The notes below the pieces were generated by a model, which did no database searches, had not been told where the DNA came from, and saw only the letters and a program-made list of their open reading frames with translations. The position numbers were made by a program, and so were the translations under genes. Source: Bacteroidales bacterium (GTDB taxonomy: Bacteria > Bacteroidota > Bacteroidia > Bacteroidales > UBA932). From it: a DNA stretch of 6,675 nucleotides. The stretch is from positions 1 through 6,675 of the forward strand of contig JAKSKA010000080.1 of assembly GCA_024401915.1 (NCBI GenBank), given 5' to 3'. This document shows, in pieces, positions 1 through 5,458 of this stretch (position 1 is the first letter of the stretch; each line of letters starts with the position of its first letter).

Positions 1-2
1 CC

Positions 3-122
3 TCTGGCAAGCGAACGCTGACGCTGGATCATTCTGAGGCTACCGTCAGCGGAGTGACGCTCAGAGGAAAGTCGACAGGGGTCAGCCCGGGTGGCGTCGT
101 CTCCATAGCCACCGGCGGCGGT
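3..122 (+). other. Beta-helix/adhesin-like fragment fused in frame to the MFS gene
   Basis: These 40 codons encode a polar, Gly/Ser/Thr/Val-rich stretch with the motifs RTLTLD, VSGVTLRG and GGVVSIATGGG. This alternation of short beta strands and Gly turns resembles the right-handed parallel beta-helix repeats of secreted Bacteroidota adhesin-like proteins, where such a strand would normally continue into another coil. Instead the sequence switches at the Gly-Gly-Gly run (bases 114-122) into the end of MFS TM4. Both other plus-strand frames are closed early in this stretch, so this is the only readable plus-strand frame. The resemblance is by eye. An assembly chimera is my first explanation and a real recombination joint the second. 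Confidence 0.55.
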
Positions 123-1022
123 GAGGCGATGTTCGGTCCGGCCAACTACTCCATCGTGGCCCAGTACCACACGGACACGAGGGCCCGCGCGATGAGCATA
201 CATCAGACAGCCTACTACATAGGCGTCATACTGGCAGGCTGGCTCGCAGGACTCATTGCCGACCATCTGAGTTGGAAATACTCGTTCCTCATCTTCGGCG
301 GTATCGGCATATTCTGGGGTATCCTTATGATATTCCGCCTCAATGACAAGCCCATCGTCGTCGAGAATTCAGAGGCGGCTGCCGACAAGCCACGTTTCTT
401 CGATGGTTTCAAGGCGGTGTTCTCCAGCCCCACGGCCCTTATGATGACTCTCGGCTTCAGTGGCCTCATCTTCGTTATCACCGGCTTTATGACCTGGGTT
501 CCTACCTACCTTCAGGAAGAATTCGGCCAGACTCAGGCAGAGTCCGGTTTCAACTCTATGTTCTGGACCTATGTGGCAGCCTTCATAGGCGTCCTCCTGG
601 CCGGCACACTCTCAGACAAACTCGCTCTCAAGAACAACAAATACCGTATGTACCTTCAGGCTGTCGGCCTGATCCTCGGTTCCGTGTTCCTCTTCTTTAT
701 GGGCGGAAAGATGTCCCTTGTCTACGTCTATGCCTGCTTCGCCGGCTGGGGTTTCTTCAGGGCATTCTTCGACGCCAATACCTATTCCGTGCTGTATGAC
801 GTCACACCCGAAAGGCTCCACGCATCCTGCGGCAGCGTGATGGGAATGATAGGTTTCGGCGTGGGCGCCCTCGCTCCCGTCATCCTTGGCGCCATCAAGC
901 AGAGTATGGGTACGCTTTCAAGGGTGTTCCCCATCCTCGGAATCATATGGGTGGTATGCGGCGTGTTGATGATAATCGTGGCTAAGGCCCGTTATCAGAA
1001 GGATCACGATAGAGTACATTGA
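3..1022 (+). CDS. MFS transporter, 5'-truncated, with a foreign N-terminal stretch
   Basis: Inner-membrane major facilitator superfamily permease; the substrate cannot be inferred. The frame is open to the window edge (339 codons visible, numbered from base 3). From about residue 41 it is typical MFS sequence: the end of TM4 (GEAMFGPANYS), then hydrophobic segments near 63-86, 92-111, 145-168, 186-204, 215-233, 237-256, 275-300 and 308-328, which fit TM5-TM12. A motif-A-like loop, GTLSDK, lies near 201-206 after TM8, and a hydrophilic linker separates TM6 from TM7. Residues 1-40 are not hydrophobic and do not look like TM1-TM4, so the transporter's true N-terminal third is missing. A GTG at base 54 could serve as a start but lies inside the foreign stretch and is unlikely to be genuine. 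The stop is 2 nt before the next gene's ATG, implying an operon. Family assignment is firm; the integrity of the 5' part is doubtful. Confidence 0.85.
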   Translation, partial: SGKRTLTLDHSEATVSGVTLRGKSTGVSPGGVVSIATGGGEAMFGPANYSIVAQYHTDTRARAMSIHQTAYYIGVILAGWLAGLIADHLSWKYSFLIFGGIGIFWGILMIFRLNDKPIVVENSEAAADKPRFFDGFKAVFSSPTALMMTLGFSGLIFVITGFMTWVPTYLQEEFGQTQAESGFNSMFWTYVAAFIGVLLAGTLSDKLALKNNKYRMYLQAVGLILGSVFLFFMGGKMSLVYVYACFAGWGFFRAFFDANTYSVLYDVTPERLHASCGSVMGMIGFGVGALAPVILGAIKQSMGTLSRVFPILGIIWVVCGVLMIIVAKARYQKDHDRVH

Positions 1023-1024
1023 AT

Positions 1025-1909
1025 ATGAAACGATTGATTTCCTTGATACCGGCTCTGCTGGCCCTTTGTGCGGTTTCGTGCAGCGGCTCTCTCGCCGCCG
1101 AGGATGAAGGCGCAATCGAAAGGGTGCCCGATGCAGTGTCCATTCGTGCGCAGAGCGAGAACCTGTGGAACAAGTCGGACGTCATCAGCGTGTTCGATGC
1201 GGAGTTCAACAAGGTGAACTTCAAGACAGTCCAGGACAACGTTCCTGCCGCGACTTTCTCCACAAGCGCCTGGACGGGAAAGGCTCCCGTCTATGCCGCC
1301 TTCTGCAGCCGCCAGAATGAGACGACCTGTACTCCTGACGGAGTGATGGGCGTCTTCATCAAAGCCAGCCAGACTTCCACGAAGAAAGGCACCTGCCCCA
1401 AGGAAGGCGACGCCTCAGTCGGAAAGATCACCGGCAGCCCGGGCAGCTATCTTGTCCAGATGAAAAGCATAGCAGCCTTCGTGAAGGTGAACATCAAGAC
1501 AAAGATCGTTGCGAAAGTCAACGTTACGGCCATCGGTGGCGAGATAATGAACGGCTACGTCGATGTGGACTACGCCAAGCTCATCGCTGCGGAGGAGCCG
1601 TGGTGGACGCCTACTGACAGCAAGGCCACCAATTCCTCAGCATCGCTTGTCGCCGCTGGAGGCGCCTGCTTCGATACGGGGGAGCATCTTGTCGCGATAC
1701 TTCCCGGCACCTACTCCAAAGGACTTAAGATTACAATCTATGGTGATGACGGCAAGCCTCTGGCGAATGCCGTGATCGGAGAGACCGAAGGAGTGAGCCT
1801 GAAACGCGGGGAGAGCGTCTCCTTCAGCGTCGTGATAGACACAAGTTCGGGTTTCGAGGGCGTTTCGATTGAAAAGCCGGTTGTCGGACCAAGCCTGGAT
1901 TTTGATTAA
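1025..1909 (+). CDS. Fimbrillin-like lipoprotein (short paralogue)
   Basis: Predicted 294-aa envelope lipoprotein. It has a Lys/Arg start, a hydrophobic core (residues 4-16) and a weak lipobox AVSC with C19 as the lipidated Cys. The acidic EDE soon after (26-28) may favour surface display in Bacteroidota, which is inference. I start at ATG 1025; a TTG six bases upstream adds only two residues and overlaps the MFS stop. The mature part resembles fimbrillin/Mfa-like proteins: VFD near 56-58, then ATFSTSAWTGKAPVYAAFC (76-94), GYVDVDYAKL (177-186), WWTPT (193-197) and LVAILPGTYSKGLKITI (222-238). The same blocks occur in the same order in the downstream 499-aa gene, so the two are paralogues. This one ends after the fimbrillin-like part (SLDFD) and lacks the partner's C-terminal module. 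It lies 2 nt after the MFS stop and 27 nt before its paralogue. Role: structural or adhesive surface protein, by inference. Confidence 0.8.
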   Translation: MKRLISLIPALLALCAVSCSGSLAAEDEGAIERVPDAVSIRAQSENLWNKSDVISVFDAEFNKVNFKTVQDNVPAATFSTSAWTGKAPVYAAFCSRQNETTCTPDGVMGVFIKASQTSTKKGTCPKEGDASVGKITGSPGSYLVQMKSIAAFVKVNIKTKIVAKVNVTAIGGEIMNGYVDVDYAKLIAAEEPWWTPTDSKATNSSASLVAAGGACFDTGEHLVAILPGTYSKGLKITIYGDDGKPLANAVIGETEGVSLKRGESVSFSVVIDTSSGFEGVSIEKPVVGPSLDFD

Positions 1910-1936
1910 TTATTACAACCAAATAACAATTTCATT
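1910..1936 (+). promoter_or_regulatory. A/T-rich, G-free translation leader of the 499-aa lipoprotein gene
   Basis: The 27-nt gap between the two lipoprotein genes contains 22 A/T bases and no G, so no Shine-Dalgarno sequence is possible directly before ATG 1937. A/T-rich unstructured leaders of this sort are usual for efficient translation initiation in Bacteroidota. No good match to the Bacteroides promoter (TTTG and TAnnTTTG, 19-21 bp apart) is seen, so cotranscription from upstream is the simpler reading. Confidence 0.4.
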
Positions 1937-3436
1937 ATGAAAAAACATCTGTTTTTAATGGCTGCCCTCTTTGCAGCCTTCGGATGCGGCAAGGAAGCGC
2001 CCGTTGAGACTCCTTCCTGCCCGAGCAGCCTTTCCATCACCGTAGGTATGGAGACGAAAGCCTTCCTGGATGCCTCCGGCGCTTCTCCTGTAATGAGGTG
2101 GCGCCAGACAGACTCTCTCGTGGTGTTCGACTCCAGCCTTGACGGCGTTGCCTTCGGCACAAAGTCGGCCCAGGGCAGCACCACCGCCACCTTCACCACC
2201 ACCAAATGGACGGGCAAGGCTCCTCATTATGCAGCCGCATATTGCCCCAACTATGGTGAAGAAAAAATTATGACCAGCCCTGCAGAGGGCGTTATGTCCG
2301 TCAAGTTCCGCGAGTCCCAGGTCCTCGACAACCTCAAGTGCGGAGCCTTTATGGGCTCTGCCCTGGTTGGCAAGGTGGAAGAGAATGCCGGGGAGTATTC
2401 CATCTCCGAAATGAAGAATGCCGTAGGTTACATCGGATTCACCATCTCCGGCACCGACGTCAAGTCCGTCAAGATTTCCGGTTTGAACGACGAGAGCGTC
2501 GCCGGCTGGGTTGACGTGGATTATGAAAAACTGGCAGGCGGTGATGCCGCATTCTGGACCCCCACTGCCGACAAGAGCCCTGTCAAGATGGTAACCCTTA
2601 CCCCTTCTGCCAACGGTGCCGCCAACTACAACAAGACCGGCGCCTTCACTCCCAGCACCTACTATGCGTCCATCCTTCCCCAGACATACTCCAATGGCCT
2701 TAAATTCATCGTTACCAAATCTGATGGGACGACAATGGAGCGCACCATAGGAACAAAGAGCGGCATCACCATCACCCGCAGTCAGATAACCCCCATCGGA
2801 GGATTCATCGACAAGCTGCCGGTCAAACTTCCCGATACTGTTGTGATAGACCTCAACTTCGGCTCCGGCACCAATCCTCTTGGATTTGCTGCTCCCGGAC
2901 TCGAAAAGGAGAGCGCTAGCGGTGACAGTTATGACTACACCTTCAACTACGAAGATCCTGACACACACGAGCCGAAGACAATTGTATTCCCTGTCGTCGT
3001 CTGCCGCGGAACTCCTGAATCCGGCGCATTCGGATATCGTTACCTTGCAACGACAAGCACATCATATGGCAATAAGACCAAAGTCGTCCAGTTCCATAAA
3101 TGCACGGATGGATGGATCAAAGCACCTGCCGTTGAGGACCATTATCTCCAGAGCATCACACTCTCCCACGGTAATACTGCAGCTAACTATCATATGAGAA
3201 TCAAGGAGGATCTTGCCAAAAACTCCGTAGCCCAGATGACTCTGACCAAGGGTGGCACGGATGGCCCAGCATCAATGATTGTCCATTTCTATACAGATGG
3301 AAACGACTGCAACAACACCTCTATGAACGGCAATACCACTTCTGTCGGTACGGCTTATTATATGGTCTTTGCAGAGAAGAATCAGGTAATAGACCGTTTG
3401 ACATTTACCTACACCAAGACCCTTCCCACAAAATAA
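1937..3436 (+). CDS. Two-domain fimbrillin-like lipoprotein with C-terminal module shared with CotH
   Basis: 499-aa predicted lipoprotein: signal peptide 1-16, lipobox AFGC with C17 lipidated, followed by Gly-Lys-Glu, a basic-acidic start compatible with surface export in Bacteroidota. Domain 1 (about 33-290) is the paralogue of the upstream 294-aa protein: VVFD (62-65), ATFTTTKWTGKAPHYAAAYC (84-103), GWVDVDYEKL (190-199), FWTPT (206-210) and ASILPQTYSNGLKFIV (244-259). Domain 2 (about 298-499) begins VVIDLNFGSGTNPLGF (302-317) and continues with PVVVCRG (352-358), GWIKAPAV (392-399), LQSITLSHGN (404-413) and YYMVFAE (474-480). The same blocks recur in the N-terminal part of the CotH protein downstream. 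The composition suggests an all-beta sandwich or jelly-roll, which is inference. ATG 1937 gives a clean signal peptide. The next gene begins 7 nt after the stop. Likely a surface adhesin or structural component; the ligand is unknown. Confidence 0.82.
   Translation: MKKHLFLMAALFAAFGCGKEAPVETPSCPSSLSITVGMETKAFLDASGASPVMRWRQTDSLVVFDSSLDGVAFGTKSAQGSTTATFTTTKWTGKAPHYAAAYCPNYGEEKIMTSPAEGVMSVKFRESQVLDNLKCGAFMGSALVGKVEENAGEYSISEMKNAVGYIGFTISGTDVKSVKISGLNDESVAGWVDVDYEKLAGGDAAFWTPTADKSPVKMVTLTPSANGAANYNKTGAFTPSTYYASILPQTYSNGLKFIVTKSDGTTMERTIGTKSGITITRSQITPIGGFIDKLPVKLPDTVVIDLNFGSGTNPLGFAAPGLEKESASGDSYDYTFNYEDPDTHEPKTIVFPVVVCRGTPESGAFGYRYLATTSTSYGNKTKVVQFHKCTDGWIKAPAVEDHYLQSITLSHGNTAANYHMRIKEDLAKNSVAQMTLTKGGTDGPASMIVHFYTDGNDCNNTSMNGNTTSVGTAYYMVFAEKNQVIDRLTFTYTKTLPTK
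2828..3433 (+). other. Shared beta-sandwich-like module, copy 1 (C-terminus of the 499-aa lipoprotein)
   Basis: Residues about 298-499 of the lipoprotein. Anchor blocks are IDLNF...NPLGF, PVVVCRG, GWIKAPAV, LQSITLSHGN, RIK (421-423) and YYMVFAE followed by IDRLTFTY. Each has a counterpart in the same order in the CotH protein (bases 3703-4224). The copy here is somewhat longer, with extra Ser/Thr/Asn-rich loops near 371-382 and 459-472. The homology is visible by eye; the fold is inference. Confidence 0.75.
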
Positions 3437-3443
3437 TTTGTAT

Positions 3444-3596
3444 ATGAAAACAATGGAATCAACGAATTATATTGCCCCGGAAGTCTATCTCGTGGCCGAT
3501 CTGCGCTACTCCCTCCGCGCCGGAAGCGGTGATGCTTCATACGCCGGTGTTGAAATCGAAAGTCTCGTCACGGGAGATGAGATATCTTTCGACTAA
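3444..3596 (+). CDS. Small 50-aa protein of the Bacteroidales Y-x-x-P-E type
   Basis: ATG 3444 opens a 50-codon frame, 7 nt after the preceding stop, with an A/T-rich upstream (AAATAATTTGTAT). It starts MKTMESTNYIAPEVYLV, has a small Gly/Ser patch (RAGSGDAS, residues 25-32) and ends GDEISFD. Bacteroidales genomes carry many 35-60 aa proteins with this layout: a short basic start, Y-x-x-P-E near residue 10, a hydrophobic stretch, a Ser/Gly patch and an acidic tail, often next to surface-lipoprotein genes. Their function is unknown to me. There is no signal peptide or membrane segment. Its last 20 nt overlap the start of the CotH gene in a different frame, which suggests translational coupling. 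A second in-frame ATG at codon 4 is an alternative start. An unrelated chance frame is possible but less likely given spacing, motif and coupling. Confidence 0.65.
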   Translation: MKTMESTNYIAPEVYLVADLRYSLRAGSGDASYAGVEIESLVTGDEISFD

Positions 3597-5451
3597 AATA
3601 CTGCTGATTCTTTCTTTTGTCGGCATTCTGGCCGGCTCCTGTACCAAGGGGCCGGCCGGAGAGTCCGGCGAAGAACCACCTGCCGATCCGCCCGAGCCGC
3701 CTGAAACGCTCGTGCTGGATCTTGACTTCCATAACGACAAACGGGAGAATCCTCTCGGCTTCGGGGAACTGAACGCTACCGACGAAACGGCGGACGGCGA
3801 GATCTACGAACTCGGGGGCTATCCCATAACGGTATGCAAAGGTGCCGTCAGCGACGGCCACTACTACTATTCCCCGGGCGGCTACCTGTCGTTCGACGGG
3901 GCGTACGGCTGGATAGCCCTTCCCGCTATCACGGGATGGCAGCTCCAGAGCGTGACCTATGAGCACGGGAACGCCTATGTGAAGAGGATGGTGATAAAGA
4001 CCAGCCTCAATCCGTCGCTCACCATTGCATACACATCTTCCGACGCTTCCTTTGTGGCTTCGGAAGACGGCCGCATACCCTCGTCGGAGACCATTTCGTT
4101 CTACAATAATGGAACGGTCGATGTAAGCGTAAGCGGCGAGCCTGTCCCGGGCGCCCCCACATACCTGCAGTTCATCAGCGCTAAGACCCACGTCTACCGC
4201 ATCAAGGCCGTGTATATGCGCTCGCTTCCGCCCGTTCCCGGGCCGGGAGATGACGAGACCGGTTTCCCGAAAGTATCCATAACGACCAGGGATGCCGCTC
4301 CCATAGTGTCGAAGGAGGATTATGTCACCGGAAGCATCGAATATTCCGATCCCGAAGGTGTCAACCCCGGGGAGAAATACATATCCGAGACCGACGTCGC
4401 CCGTTTCCGCGGCAGGGGCAACACCACCTGGAACAAACATCCCAAGAAGCCCTACAAGATAAAGCTGGACTCCAAGGCTTCGTTCTTCGGACTGGCCAAG
4501 GACAAGGAATGGGCACTGCTTGCCAATTACAGCGACAAATCCCTGCTGAGGAACATTGTCGCGATGAAGATATCGTCCATCCTGGGTTTCGACTGGACCC
4601 CTGCGATGTATCCCGTCGAGCTGTGGCTCAACGGCCGCTATGACGGAATGTACTGCCTGTCCGAGCACAAGAAGATATCCAAGTCCCGCATCGACATCAC
4701 CGTTCCGGAAGACGGCGGCGACCAGATGTATCTGGAATTCGACCTTCTGATGGACGAAACGACCTGTTTCGAAACAGAGCGTTTCAAGATTCCTGTGATG
4801 TTCAGCGACCCCGAGATCCCCTCCGACGAAATGCTCGCCGAGACGAAGCGCTGGTTCAAGGATTTCGAGGACACCCTTGCCTCGGAAGGATTCGCTGACC
4901 CGGTGACCGGCTATGCCGCGTACATAGACGTGCCTTCCTTCATAAACCATTACATCATACAGGAACTCGCGAAGAACGTTGACGGCCGGATGACCAAGGG
5001 CGCCTTCATTACGCGCTCCACCGGCGGTCCGCTGAAGATTTATCACGAGTGGGACTTCGACATAGCTTTCGGCAACGATAAAGCCATAGCTACCCTGCCC
5101 GGCGTGGATGCGGGCCCTACCGGCTTTATGATCAAGGATTTCACGGGTAACTCGAAAGGGACCGGCTGGTATCCGACACTCTTCCGCGACCCCGTCTTCG
5201 TGGAAGCTGTCAAACGGCGCTGGAACGAGGTGTATCCGCAGCTGAAGGAGATCCCCGCATTCATCGAAGCCCAGGCCGCAGTGCTGAAGCCTGCCGCGGA
5301 GCGCAACTTCCTGCGCTGGCCCATACTCGGAAAATATGTGTGGCCGAACGTATCCTGGCCCGCCACCTATGACGAGGAGGTGGCCAATCTCAAGGACTTT
5401 TATTCCACCCGCCTCGAATGGCTTGACGAGAACCTCAACGCGCTTCCGTAA
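3577..5451 (+). CDS. CotH-family (spore-coat kinase-like) lipoprotein with N-terminal shared module
   Basis: 624-aa lipoprotein. I choose ATG 3577 because it gives a clean signal peptide (MRYLSTKILLILSFVGILAG) and lipobox AGSC with C22; the longer frame from TTG 3472 hides that signal. Order: Pro/Glu-rich linker (33-43), shared beta-sandwich-like module (about 43-216), Pro-rich hinge (218-225), then the CotH domain (about 230-624). CotH hallmarks are RGRGNTTW (278-285), KKPYKIKLD (290-298), a DKEWALLANYSDKSLLRN block starting at 309, ELWLNGRYDGMY (348-359), KNVD (466-469) and EWDFDIAFGN (491-500). D469 and D493 sit in the places I recall for the metal-binding aspartates of Bacillus CotH, so the kinase core looks intact. 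CotH proteins are atypical secreted protein kinases; Bacillus CotH phosphorylates spore-coat proteins. This organism type does not sporulate, so a surface-protein substrate is more plausible, by inference. It is the last gene of the plus-strand run and converges on ansA. Confidence 0.88.
   Translation: MRYLSTKILLILSFVGILAGSCTKGPAGESGEEPPADPPEPPETLVLDLDFHNDKRENPLGFGELNATDETADGEIYELGGYPITVCKGAVSDGHYYYSPGGYLSFDGAYGWIALPAITGWQLQSVTYEHGNAYVKRMVIKTSLNPSLTIAYTSSDASFVASEDGRIPSSETISFYNNGTVDVSVSGEPVPGAPTYLQFISAKTHVYRIKAVYMRSLPPVPGPGDDETGFPKVSITTRDAAPIVSKEDYVTGSIEYSDPEGVNPGEKYISETDVARFRGRGNTTWNKHPKKPYKIKLDSKASFFGLAKDKEWALLANYSDKSLLRNIVAMKISSILGFDWTPAMYPVELWLNGRYDGMYCLSEHKKISKSRIDITVPEDGGDQMYLEFDLLMDETTCFETERFKIPVMFSDPEIPSDEMLAETKRWFKDFEDTLASEGFADPVTGYAAYIDVPSFINHYIIQELAKNVDGRMTKGAFITRSTGGPLKIYHEWDFDIAFGNDKAIATLPGVDAGPTGFMIKDFTGNSKGTGWYPTLFRDPVFVEAVKRRWNEVYPQLKEIPAFIEAQAAVLKPAAERNFLRWPILGKYVWPNVSWPATYDEEVANLKDFYSTRLEWLDENLNALP
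3703..4224 (+). other. Shared beta-sandwich-like module, copy 2 (N-terminus of the CotH protein)
   Basis: Residues about 43-216 of the CotH protein. Blocks matching the 499-aa lipoprotein are LVLDLDF...NPLGF (45-62), PITVCKG (83-89), GWIALPAI (111-118), LQSVTYEHGN (123-132), MVIK (138-141) and TYLQFISAKTHVYRIKAVY (195-213). It is shorter than copy 1, and base identity looks only patchy, so the duplication is old rather than a recent repeat. It lies between the lipid anchor and the kinase-like domain, which fits a binding or docking role by inference. Confidence 0.75.
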
Positions 5452-5458
5452 TAGCCAT

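Noticed and set aside
1901..1931. Possible Bacteroides-type promoter (TTTG at 1901-1904 with TAACAATT at 1924) before the 499-aa lipoprotein gene
   Set aside because: The -7 element matches TAnnTTTG poorly, and a start there would leave almost no leader. Cotranscription is simpler.
1955..2968. Long open frame on the minus strand (337 codons) opposite the 499-aa lipoprotein
   Set aside because: It is a shadow of a gene supported by a signal peptide and paralogy. The translation is Gly/Val-rich with no domain and no leader.
3397..3443. TTTG at 3397 and TAATTTG at 3434-3440 as a promoter for the small gene
   Set aside because: The spacing is about 33 bp instead of 19-21, and the second element lies directly before the ATG.
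3472..3576. A 35-codon N-terminal extension of the CotH protein from TTG 3472
   Set aside because: It would bury the lipoprotein signal peptide that begins at ATG 3577, and this stretch is better explained as the 50-aa gene in another frame.
3646..3670. Palindrome-rich GGGGCCGGCCGG and GAGTCCGG near the CotH start as a regulatory hairpin
   Set aside because: It lies inside the coding region of a Gly/Pro linker, has no U-tract, and is explained by codon composition.
3568..5046. Long open frame on the minus strand (492 codons) opposite the CotH gene
   Set aside because: It lies codon-for-codon against a gene with unmistakable CotH motifs, shows no recognisable domain, and is the usual result of GC-rich codon use that leaves few stops on the other strand.
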